Source: Gammaproteobacteria bacterium
GTDB lineage: Bacteria; Pseudomonadota; Gammaproteobacteria; Pseudomonadales; Pseudohongiellaceae
NCBI GenBank assembly: GCA_007571115.1
Contig: RKSA01000080.1
Location: 1 to 17,157, forward strand
Reading direction: 5' to 3'
Length of the DNA stretch: 17,157 nucleotides
How positions within the stretch are numbered: the stretch's first letter is position 1; each line of letters opens with the position of its first letter. Positions 1 through 5,190 of the stretch are shown here, piece after piece. The notes under the pieces were generated by a model. The model had not been told where the DNA came from. It made no database searches and worked only from the letters and a program-made list of their open reading frames with translations. The position numbers and the translations under genes were made by a program.

Positions 1-247
1 TCTTCGAGCTCCGCCACGGCGCGCTGCCGGAGCGCTTCGTACAGCGACGCCTCGGCCGGCGACAGCTCCACATGCAGGGTGATCTCGGTGCGCTCCGGCA
101 GGTCGTAGAGCACGTCCGTCTTCAGCCGCCGCAGCAGGAACGGCGCGATCAGGCGGCGCAGCCGCGCCTGCGCTTCGGCGTCGTCGTCGCGCTGAATGGC
201 GAGATCGAAGTTGCGCCGGAACTGCGCCACGCTGCCGAGCAGGCCGG
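1..247 (-). CDS. SNF2-family helicase fragment, fused in frame behind ThiD; runs off the window edge
   Basis: Reading the minus strand from about 247 down to 1 gives an open frame resembling the middle of an SNF2/SWI2-type DNA-dependent ATPase. The recognisable parts are an FRRNF segment, then RLRRLIAPFLLRRLKTDV, then DLPERTEITLHVELSPAEA and LYEALRQRA. In SNF2 proteins this stretch links the first RecA-like lobe to the second. The ATP-binding motifs should lie upstream, but here the upstream codons encode ThiD instead. The fragment therefore has no start of its own and no Walker motifs, and it could not be a working helicase as drawn. Alanine is mostly GCG and leucine mostly CTG with no TTG, whereas the ThiD part and the ribosomal genes use TTG often. 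That suggests a different source. The SNF2 identification is by motif recognition and is fairly sure; whether the join is real is not. Confidence 0.7.
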
Positions 248-494
248 GCTTGAAGCAGCTCCCGGGCATGTCCGCGAGCACCTTGCGCGCCTGCTCGGCG
301 ATCAGCTCGGGCGCCACGGCAACCATCCTCGTGGCATTGCGCGTATCCTGCACGGTCAATGCGGTGGCAATCGGGGTGCAATGGCAGCCGAGCGCGTGCA
401 AGGTCTCGATATCGGCCTGCAAGCCCGCGCCGCCACTTGGGTCGAGGCCGGAAAAGCACAGCACCACGGGCTTGTCGGCACGGACGCGATTCAT
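231..494 (-). CDS. thiD: ThiD (HMP / HMP-phosphate kinase), N-terminal part only, 3' part replaced
   Basis: ThiD phosphorylates hydroxymethylpyrimidine and its monophosphate in thiamine biosynthesis, in the cytosol. The first 85 or so residues match the ribokinase-like N-terminus of this family: VVLCFSGLDPSGGAGLQADI (residues 10-29) is the substrate-binding start, followed by ALTVQDT (45-51) and the helix leading to LADMP (73-77). A full ThiD is about 260-270 residues. Here similarity ends at the GLLGS motif (84-88), after which the frame encodes SNF2 helicase sequence. The ATG at 494 overlaps the hemJ stop as ATGA, so the two are probably translationally coupled and the start is secure. The C-terminal ATP-binding and catalytic half is missing, so this version should be inactive unless the join is an assembly error. 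Confidence 0.75.
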
Positions 495-916
495 ATTGCC
501 GGCTTCACGACGATCAGGATGGTGATGGCGACGAGTAGCACGACGGGCAACTCGTTGAAAACGCGGAAATAGGCATGGCTCCGCGTATTGCTGCCGTCGC
601 GCAAGGCGCGCATGTGTACCCAGCAGAGGCCATGGAAGGCAAGCAGAAGGGCGACCAGCGCGAGTTTCGCCCACATCCACCACCAGGCGAGAAAATAGCC
701 GATGTTGCCAAGCAGCAGCCAAACGCCGAACAGCAAGGTGGCTGCCGCTGCGGGGGTGGTGATTCCCCAGAACAGCTTGCGTTCCATGACGACGAAACGG
801 TCGCGGCTCGCGCGGTCCTCGCTCATGGCGTGATAGACGAACAGCCTCGGCAGATAGAACAGGCCGGCGAACCAGCACACCATGGCGATGATGTGGAAGG
901 ACTTCAGCCAAAGCAT
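491..916 (-). CDS. hemJ: HemJ-type protoporphyrinogen IX oxidase
   Basis: The 141-residue membrane protein fits the HemJ family (UPF0093, formerly annotated as CopD-like). HemJ oxidises protoporphyrinogen IX to protoporphyrin IX in the inner membrane, the penultimate step of haem synthesis. Visible features are LKSFHIIAMVCWFAGLFYLP (residues 4-23) with the conserved histidine at 8, the RLFVYH motif, a central hydrophobic hairpin (about 54-80), MWAKLALV with the conserved lysine at 84, and RVFNELP before the last membrane segment. About four membrane segments are seen. The start at 916 was chosen because GAGGGAG lies 6 nt upstream and the protein then begins at the family's usual N-terminus; the frame is open upstream to 1159 but that stretch is low-complexity and runs into argC. 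It overlaps thiD by 4 nt and is divergent from argC. Confidence 0.88.
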   Translation of the reverse strand: MLWLKSFHIIAMVCWFAGLFYLPRLFVYHAMSEDRASRDRFVVMERKLFWGITTPAAAATLLFGVWLLLGNIGYFLAWWWMWAKLALVALLLAFHGLCWVHMRALRDGSNTRSHAYFRVFNELPVVLLVAITILIVVKPAI

Positions 917-935
917 GCAAAGCTCCCTCGCCGGG

Positions 936-985
936 AAGTTTCGCCCGGACGCCATGGCGACGGCAACGGGCAGCAAGTTTCGCCC
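936..985. repeat. 11-bp direct repeat upstream of hemJ
   Basis: AAGTTTCGCCC occurs at 936-946 and again at 975-985, 39 bp apart, between hemJ and argC. On the hemJ strand it reads GGGCGAAACTT. The copy nearer hemJ lies just upstream of its ribosome binding site. It could be a paired regulator site or chance; no clear promoter for hemJ was found around it. Confidence 0.4.
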
Positions 986-1064
986 ATGGCATCGACCGTG
1001 TAAGATAGGTGGCCACGGGCGAGCGGGCGGTGCAATGGCGCTGGAGTTCGTCTGCCCGATTGCG

Positions 1065-1130
1065 CAACCCGGCCCTGGAACCGGACCCCGCAACCCGACC
1101 CTGAAGCGCGATCCTAAAACCGGACCCTGA
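1065..1130. repeat. Imperfect 12-14 nt tandem repeats in the argC leader
   Basis: Five degenerate units follow each other directly before the argC Shine-Dalgarno: 1065-1078, 1079-1090, 1091-1104, 1105-1117 and 1118-1130. The best-preserved units read CAACCCGACCCTGA and AACCGGACCCTGA. The shared core is ACC(C/G)GACCCTGA. They do not encode anything in the argC frame. The unit length and position immediately upstream of a gene match the other spacer repeats in this window. Confidence 0.6.
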
Positions 1131-1142
1131 GAGGAGTCTAGC

Positions 1143-2189
1143 ATGATCACCGCAGGCATAGTCGGTGCCGCCGGCTATGCCGGGGGCGAGTTGCTGCGCT
1201 TGCTGGCGGGCCATCGGCACGTCGAGTTGGTGCAAGTCACTTCCCGGGAGTTCGCCGGAGCTGCTGTCACGCGACATTTCCCCAATCTGCGCGGCAAGCT
1301 TGACATCGACTTCGGCTTGCCCGACGAAGACGCTCTCGGCGCCTGTGACGTGGTGTTTTTCGCGACTCCCCACGCGGTGGCGATGCGTTCTGCGGCTCGG
1401 GTGCTTGCCGGCGGCGCCCGGGTGATCGACCTGTCAGCCGACTTCCGCATCCGCGACATCGCCTGTTGGGAGCAATGGTACGGCGTCGTCCACGAGAGCC
1501 CGGAACTCGTTGCCGGGGCGGTTTACGGGCTTCCCGAGGTCAACCGGAAGCGGATTCGCGAGGCGCGCCTGATCGCGGTTCCTGGCTGTTATCCGACGGC
1601 GATCCAGCTCGCCTTGCTGCCCTTGCTGGAAAATCGCCTGGTCGATGAATCCCGGCTGATCGCCGACGCCAAATCCGGAGTCAGCGGCGCTGGCCGCAAG
1701 GCGGCCGCCGAATATCTGCTTTGCGAGACCGCCGAATCGATCAGCGCCTATGCGCTCGCGGGGCACCGCCATCATCCCGAGATCGTTCAGGGGCTCGAGC
1801 AGGCTGCTGGCGGCAGGCCGGTGCGCCTGACTTTCGTGCCGCATCTGACGCCGATGATCCGCGGCATTCTCGCGACGTGCTACGCGCCGGTTCGCGACCC
1901 CGGCGGCTGCGATGCCGAGTCGCTGCGCAGCGTCTTTGTGCGCCGCTATGCCGACGAGCCTTTCGTGCAAGTGCTGGAAGCCGGAGAATTGCCGGCGACC
2001 CGCGACGTCCGCGGTTCGAATGTTTGCGAGATATCGGTACACTATGCCGAGAAGTCGTCCATGGCGATCGTGCTGGCGGCCGAGGACAACCTCGTCAAGG
2101 GCGCCGCTGGCCAGGCGGTGCAATGCATGAACATCATGTTCGGGCAAGAGGAAAGCGAGGGCCTGGCAGGCGCCGCGCTCTTGCCCTAG
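1143..2189 (+). CDS. argC: N-acetyl-gamma-glutamyl-phosphate reductase
   Basis: ArgC reduces N-acetyl-glutamyl phosphate to the semialdehyde with NADPH, the third step of arginine biosynthesis, in the cytosol. The 348-residue product has the NADP-binding glycine-rich start GIVGAAGYAGGELLRLL (residues 5-21), FFATPHAVAM (72-81), LSADFRI (97-103), and the active-site motif AVPGCYPTA with the catalytic cysteine at 149. SGVSGAGR (178-185) and the HRHHPEI stretch (208-214) are also as expected. Length is normal for the short ArgC type. The ATG at 1143 has GAGGAG 6 nt upstream. The gene is divergent from hemJ; the bactofilin gene follows 38 nt later and is probably cotranscribed. Nothing looks damaged. 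Confidence 0.96.
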   Translation: MITAGIVGAAGYAGGELLRLLAGHRHVELVQVTSREFAGAAVTRHFPNLRGKLDIDFGLPDEDALGACDVVFFATPHAVAMRSAARVLAGGARVIDLSADFRIRDIACWEQWYGVVHESPELVAGAVYGLPEVNRKRIREARLIAVPGCYPTAIQLALLPLLENRLVDESRLIADAKSGVSGAGRKAAAEYLLCETAESISAYALAGHRHHPEIVQGLEQAAGGRPVRLTFVPHLTPMIRGILATCYAPVRDPGGCDAESLRSVFVRRYADEPFVQVLEAGELPATRDVRGSNVCEISVHYAEKSSMAIVLAAEDNLVKGAAGQAVQCMNIMFGQEESEGLAGAALLP

Positions 2190-2201
2190 GCGAGACTCGA
2201 C

Positions 2202-2229
2202 AAGCGAGGAACCATAAGCGAGGAACCAT
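2202..2229 (+). repeat. Exact 14-nt tandem duplication carrying the bactofilin ribosome binding site
   Basis: AAGCGAGGAACCAT occurs twice back to back, at 2202-2215 and 2216-2229. Each copy contains a GAGGA Shine-Dalgarno and the first two bases of a start codon, but only the second is completed to ATG. The first copy reads ATA at that position. It is a clean, probably recent duplication. Confidence 0.9.
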
Positions 2230-2656
2230 GTTGAACAGAAAGCTGCGAGGCGCGATGAGCCACGGCAACCCGGGCAATCCGACCGTGATCTCGGCGGGAA
2301 CGACAATCCACGGCGACATCCGTTTCGACGGAGAGCTCGTTGTCGAAGGCAAGGTGATCGGCAGCATCGTCGCGGACGATGGCTCAAAAGCGCTATTGCG
2401 AGTTGCCGAAAATGGCCTCGTCGAAGGCGACATCGAGGTTCCGCTGGTGGTCATCAACGGCAGCGTGAACGGCAACGTGCGCTCGTTCAAGCACGTCGAG
2501 CTCGCCGCTCGCGGTGTGGTCAACGGCAACGTTTCGTACAACATCATCGAAATGGTCATGGGCTCGGCAGTCAACGGCAGCCTGTCCCGGGTCAATCCCG
2601 ACGAAGCCGAAGTCGCCCTGCTCGAAGTCGATCAGAACGACCAGCCCGGCGGCTGA
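2228..2656 (+). CDS. Bactofilin (polymer-forming cytoskeletal protein)
   Basis: The 142-residue product is a bactofilin, a small protein that self-assembles without nucleotide into filaments, often attached to the inner membrane, with roles in cell shape or localisation of envelope enzymes. The domain spans about residues 19-120 and shows the right-handed beta-helix pattern of short repeats: TVISAGTTIHGDI, GELVVEGKVIGSI, NGLVEGDIEVPLVVINGSV, NGNV twice, and GSAVNGSLSRV. N- and C-terminal tails are short and polar (the end is acidic, DQNDQPGG), as is usual. The start at 2228 has GAGGA 4 nt upstream in the second copy of a 14-nt duplication; an internal ATG at 2255 is a weaker alternative. It follows argC closely and precedes a long control region. 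No partner gene is visible. Confidence 0.88.
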   Translation: MLNRKLRGAMSHGNPGNPTVISAGTTIHGDIRFDGELVVEGKVIGSIVADDGSKALLRVAENGLVEGDIEVPLVVINGSVNGNVRSFKHVELAARGVVNGNVSYNIIEMVMGSAVNGSLSRVNPDEAEVALLEVDQNDQPGG

Positions 2657-2779
2657 GGGCCGATCCCTCGCGAACCTCCTGCCCGACCAAAGCCGCGCCG
2701 AGGATGGCGAAGCCGGCCCCCGGCTGCTTGAGGATCGGCACGGTATCCGGTGCCCCTTCCGTTCCGCAATACCCATGCA
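2657..2779. other. Gene-free stretch after the bactofilin gene
   Basis: No convincing gene or terminator was found here. With the adjacent repeats and promoter it forms a 420-base gap before rpsJ. Short open frames on both strands have no family resemblance and run into the 40-bp repeats. Confidence 0.5.
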
Positions 2780-2819
2780 GCCTCCGCTCGGCCTCCAAAG
2801 GCGGACGCTGTACAACGGA
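2780..2819. repeat. 40-bp direct repeat, copy 1
   Basis: This 40-bp sequence is identical to 2846-2885. It contains an imperfect palindrome: GCCTCCGC at the left end pairs with GCGGACGC (7 of 8 positions), with a second possible GCCT/AGGC stem inside. It ends in CTGTACAACGGA. Identity stops sharply at both ends. It looks like a REP-like intergenic element, but the family is not recognised. Confidence 0.85.
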
Positions 2820-2845
2820 TGGAAAAATGAGCGACGATCAAAGCT

Positions 2846-2885
2846 GCCTCCGCTCGGCCTCCAAAGGCGGACGCTGTACAACGGA
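2846..2885. repeat. 40-bp direct repeat, copy 2
   Basis: Second exact copy, 66 bp downstream of the first start to start, with 26 unrelated bases between them. It ends 47 bases before the palindrome at the S10 promoter. Confidence 0.85.
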
Positions 2886-2895
2886 CACTTCACGT

Positions 2896-2905
2896 GTTCT
2901 AGAAC
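2896..2905. promoter_or_regulatory. 10-bp perfect palindrome GTTCTAGAAC
   Basis: GTTCTAGAAC is a perfect inverted repeat about 42 bp upstream of the promoter -35 box, touching a CACGTG palindrome at 2891-2896. It may be an operator or chance. No known regulator is assigned. Confidence 0.3.
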
Positions 2906-2932
2906 CGGACAGTTTATTTGTTCTCCACACTT

Positions 2933-2946
2933 GCGGAAATTTCCGC
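2933..2946. promoter_or_regulatory. 14-bp perfect palindrome abutting the -35 box of the S10 promoter
   Basis: GCGGAAATTTCCGC is a perfect inverted repeat whose last base directly precedes TTGACA at 2947. Its place suits either an activator or repressor site or an AT-cored UP-like element for the RNA polymerase alpha subunit. No regulator can be named from sequence. Confidence 0.5.
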
Positions 2947-2982
2947 TTGACATTCGGATTCCAAGTCATCAAAATGCGCGTC
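2947..2982 (+). promoter_or_regulatory. Promoter of the S10 ribosomal operon
   Basis: A consensus -35 box TTGACA (2947-2952) is followed by a 17-nt spacer and a -10 box CAAAAT (2970-2975, four of six matches). The next bases are GCGCG, the GC-rich discriminator typical of promoters under stringent (ppGpp) control. Transcription would start near 2982, giving a leader of about 95 nt before rpsJ. Confidence 0.7.
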
Positions 2983-2999
2983 CTTTTGGGCGAGGGCTG

Positions 3000-3038
3000 A
3001 AGCGGTCCTGACTTTTCAGGGCGCTTTTGCCGCTTTTT
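3000..3038 (+). promoter_or_regulatory. Leader hairpin with T run (possible attenuator) before rpsJ
   Basis: AAGCGG (3000-3005) can pair with CCGCTT (3030-3035), closing a branch with an inner hairpin CCTGA/TCAGG (3007-3011 with 3016-3020). Five T follow at 3034-3038. This resembles an intrinsic terminator placed 38 nt before the rpsJ start. In E. coli the S10 leader is where L4 controls transcription and translation; a similar role here is an inference. Confidence 0.5.
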
Positions 3039-3076
3039 GCGATCAGTCCGTGCCCCGGTTGCGTCGAAGAGCGATG

Positions 3077-3388
3077 ATGCAGAATCAGCGAATCAGGATC
3101 AGGTTGAAAGCGTTCGATCATCGCCTGATCGACCAGTCGACGCGGGAAATCGTCGATACGGCAAAGCGGACTGGCGCCCAGGTGCGGGGGCCGATTCCCC
3201 TGCCGACCAACAAGGAGCGCTTCGCGGTGCTGATTTCGCCCCACGTCAACAAGGACGCGCGTGACCAGTACGAGATTCGCACGCACAAGCGTCTGCTCGA
3301 TATCGTCGAGCCGACCGAGAAGACCGTCGATGCCCTGATGAAACTGGATCTGGCGGCAGGAGTGGAAGTGCAGATCAGCCTGCAATAG
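3077..3388 (+). CDS. rpsJ: Ribosomal protein S10 (uS10)
   Basis: S10 sits in the head of the 30S subunit and, with NusB, also takes part in transcription antitermination. The 103-residue product equals the E. coli length and matches throughout, with MQNQRIRIRLKAFDHRLIDQ at the start, GPIPLPTNKERF (mid-loop reaching into the head), HVNKDARDQYEIRTHKR and the end DVQISLQ-like EVQISLQ. The start at 3077 is preferred over the adjoining ATG at 3074 because GAAGAG ends 5 nt before it. It is the first gene of the cluster but is separated from rplC by 196 nt that include a terminator-like hairpin. fusA and tuf, often upstream in related bacteria, are not here. Confidence 0.98.
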   Translation: MQNQRIRIRLKAFDHRLIDQSTREIVDTAKRTGAQVRGPIPLPTNKERFAVLISPHVNKDARDQYEIRTHKRLLDIVEPTEKTVDALMKLDLAAGVEVQISLQ

Positions 3389-3406
3389 GCAGGAAAGGCC
3401 ACGCCA

Positions 3407-3441
3407 GGCAGCGGGTAGTCAGTCCTCGTTGCCCTTTTTTT
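3407..3441 (+). terminator. Terminator-like hairpin between rpsJ and rplC
   Basis: GGCAGCGGG (3407-3415) pairs with CTCGTTGCC (3425-3433) over nine positions including two G-U pairs, with a 9-nt loop. One C and then seven T follow (3435-3441). It looks like an intrinsic terminator or attenuator 18 nt after the rpsJ stop. Confidence 0.65.
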
Positions 3442-3532
3442 GGCAGGTTTACGAAAAGTCTTGGCGCACTGATGTCACGAAGTCACGAGCACCCACGTGA
3501 TTCCGCGCCAGGCACGCAGCGATGAGATGCCC

Positions 3533-3549
3533 GGGCGTGGGACGCGCCC
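3533..3549 (+). promoter_or_regulatory. GC-rich stem-loop before rplC
   Basis: GGGCGTG (3533-3539) pairs with CGCGCCC (3543-3549), seven pairs with one G-U and a GGA loop, 35 nt before the rplC start. No clear promoter was found between this and the upstream terminator-like hairpin. Confidence 0.35.
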
Positions 3550-3584
3550 AGCACGAAAAACGCAGAAATTTAGGTACGAGACAC

Positions 3585-4235
3585 ATGTCACTGGGATTGG
3601 TCGGCAGAAAAAGCGGGATGACTCGCGTCTTCAACGAGGACGGCGTGTCGGTGCCCGTGACCGTGGTCGAGGTGTTGCCGAACCGCGTCACCCAGGTCAA
3701 GACTGCCGAAACCGACGGCTATAGCGCGGTCCAGGTGACCATGGGAGGGCGCAAGGCTTCCCGGGTCAATCGCTGCGAGGCCGGGCACTTCCGCAAGGCC
3801 GGCACCGAAGCGGGCGAGGGCCTGTGGGAGTTCCGCACCGAAGGAGTCGATCTTGGCGACATCGGCGCCGGCAGCGAGATCAGCGTCGAGCTGTTCGAGC
3901 AAGGCCAGAAAGTCGATGTCACCGGAATTTCCAAGGGCAAGGGCTTCCAGGGGACCGTCAAGCGGCACAATTTCCGCATGCAGGATGCGACCCACGGCAA
4001 CTCGGTCTCGCATCGCGCTCCCGGCTCGATCGGCCAGTGCCAGACTCCAGGCAAGGTGTTCAAGGGCAAGAAGATGGCCGGCCAGATGGGCAATGTGCGC
4101 AAGACCGTGCAAAGCCTCGAAGTCGTGCGCGTCGATCGGGAAAACCACCTGCTGCTCATCAAGGGCGCATTGCCCGGCGCCACCGGCTCCCGGGTGGTCG
4201 TGCGGCCCGCAGTCAAGTCGAGACGGGTGAATTGA
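3585..4235 (+). CDS. rplC: Ribosomal protein L3 (uL3)
   Basis: L3 is an early-assembly protein of the 50S subunit whose long loop reaches toward the peptidyl transferase centre. The 216-residue product matches L3 from GLVGRKSGMTRVFNEDG (residues 4-20) to GATGSRVVVRPAV near the end. The central loop GSIGQCQTPGKVFKGKKMAG keeps the glutamine (Q153) equivalent to the one methylated by PrmB in E. coli. The ATG at 3585 gives the family's start; the Shine-Dalgarno is weak (an AGG about 10 nt upstream). It lies behind a 196-nt spacer, then overlaps nothing and is followed 2 nt later by rplD. Its tail KSRRVN is slightly longer than in E. coli (209 residues). Confidence 0.97.
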   Translation: MSLGLVGRKSGMTRVFNEDGVSVPVTVVEVLPNRVTQVKTAETDGYSAVQVTMGGRKASRVNRCEAGHFRKAGTEAGEGLWEFRTEGVDLGDIGAGSEISVELFEQGQKVDVTGISKGKGFQGTVKRHNFRMQDATHGNSVSHRAPGSIGQCQTPGKVFKGKKMAGQMGNVRKTVQSLEVVRVDRENHLLLIKGALPGATGSRVVVRPAVKSRRVN

Positions 4236-4237
4236 CC

Positions 4238-4879
4238 ATGGAACTTGCCTTGACCCTTCTTGACGAGAAATCCGGCGAAAGGTCCGGTAAACAGCCCGGC
4301 AAGACGATCTCGCTTCCCGACGAAGCCTTTGCCCGGGACTTCAACGAGCCCCTCGTGCATCAGACCGTCGTCAGCTATCTTGCCGGCGCGCGCCAAGGCA
4401 GCGTCAGGCAGAAGAGTCGTTCCGAAGTTCGTGGCGGTGGCCGCAAGCCCTGGCGGCAGAAAGGCACGGGCCGCGCCCGGGCAGGAACGATCCGCTCGCC
4501 GATCTGGCGCGGTGGCGGCCTCGCCTTCGCCACCCGGCCCCGGGATCACGCCAAGAAGCTCAACCGCAAGATGTATCGCAGCGCCATGCAGTGCATCGTC
4601 TCCGAGTTGATCCGCCAGCAGCGTCTCGTGCTCGTCGATAAGTTCAAGCTCGCTACGCACAAGACCCGGGATCTGGCAGCCAGGCTCAAGGAACTCGAGC
4701 TCGACAACGTGCTCATCATCACCGAGTCCGTCGAAAACAATCTGTATCTCGCCTCGCGCAACTTGCACAAGGTCGGCGTGATCGATGCCCAGGCGATCGA
4801 CCCGGTGAGCCTGATCGGCTTCGACCAGGTGCTTTGCACGGTCCCCGCCATGCAGCAGATCGAAAGGATGCTGTCATGA
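4238..4879 (+). CDS. rplD: Ribosomal protein L4 (uL4)
   Basis: L4 lines the peptide exit tunnel with a long internal loop and, in E. coli, represses its own S10 operon through the leader RNA. The 213-residue product has ARDFNEPLVHQTVV, the tunnel loop GGGRKPWRQKGTGRARAGT with SPIWRGGG, and NLYLASRNLHKVGVIDAQAI near the end. Relative to E. coli (201 residues) there is an N-terminal insert at about 10-24 made of three four-residue steps KSGE-RSGK-QPGK. The start lies 2 nt after the rplC stop; GGGTGA 7 nt upstream is the binding site. It overlaps rplW as ATGA. Confidence 0.97.
   Translation: MELALTLLDEKSGERSGKQPGKTISLPDEAFARDFNEPLVHQTVVSYLAGARQGSVRQKSRSEVRGGGRKPWRQKGTGRARAGTIRSPIWRGGGLAFATRPRDHAKKLNRKMYRSAMQCIVSELIRQQRLVLVDKFKLATHKTRDLAARLKELELDNVLIITESVENNLYLASRNLHKVGVIDAQAIDPVSLIGFDQVLCTVPAMQQIERMLS
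4268..4303 (+). repeat. Degenerate 12-nt in-frame repeat in the L4 N-terminus
   Basis: Three 12-nt steps encode KSGE, RSGK and QPGK (L4 residues 11-22). The common pattern is basic or polar residue, Ser/Pro, Gly, Glu/Lys. E. coli L4 lacks this segment, so it looks like a small insertion grown by tandem duplication. Confidence 0.45.
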
Positions 4880-5175
4880 ACAAGGAGCGCATGTATCAGG
4901 TATTGCTGGCGCCACATGTCTCCGAGAAGAGCGCGATCGCCAGCGAAGCAAGCAACCAGTACGCCTTCAAGGTTGCCCGGGACGCCACCAAGGAAGAAAT
5001 CGCCGCTGCGGTCGAGGGAATCTTCGGCGTGACGGTCGCCAGCCTGCAAGTTCTCAACGTCAAGGGCAAGGTCAAGGGCGCAGCGCGCGGCCGTCCGCGC
5101 AAGCGGCCGGACTGGCGCAAGGCCTATGTGCGCTTGCAGAGCGGCGATGCCATCGATTTGGCCGGTGCAGGGTAG
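4876..5175 (+). CDS. rplW: Ribosomal protein L23 (uL23)
   Basis: L23 lies at the exit of the peptide tunnel and is the docking point for trigger factor and SRP. The 99-residue product shows the family start LLAPHVSEKS with the glutamate at 17 that corresponds to the trigger-factor contact E18 of E. coli, then FKVARDATKEEIAAAVEGIF and the loop VKGKVKGAARGRPRKRPDWRK. Length matches E. coli (100). The ATG overlaps the rplD stop (ATGA) and has GAAAGGA upstream, so the pair is coupled. The start is preferred to an earlier in-frame ATG at 4834 because that lies deep inside rplD and adds nothing conserved. Confidence 0.97.
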   Translation: MNKERMYQVLLAPHVSEKSAIASEASNQYAFKVARDATKEEIAAAVEGIFGVTVASLQVLNVKGKVKGAARGRPRKRPDWRKAYVRLQSGDAIDLAGAG

Positions 5176-5190
5176 CGTGGGGTCTCGGTC

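Noticed and set aside
1000..1035. Promoters for hemJ and argC in the divergent region
   Set aside because: TAAGAT (1001) on the plus strand and TATCTT (1009-1004) on the minus strand look like -10 boxes, but neither has a matching -35 at acceptable spacing.
917..1159. Longer N-terminus for HemJ (start at 1159 on the minus strand)
   Set aside because: The extra 81 residues are low-complexity, overlap the argC start and have no family match; the start at 916 has a strong binding site and the conserved N-terminus.
1721..2227. Long open frame upstream of the bactofilin gene in the same frame
   Set aside because: It overlaps argC in another frame and shows only shadow composition; the bactofilin fold begins after 2228.
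2780..2885. Possible two-repeat CRISPR array
   Set aside because: Only two repeats, no cas genes, and the 40-bp repeat with one 26-bp gap next to a ribosomal promoter fits a REP-like pair better.
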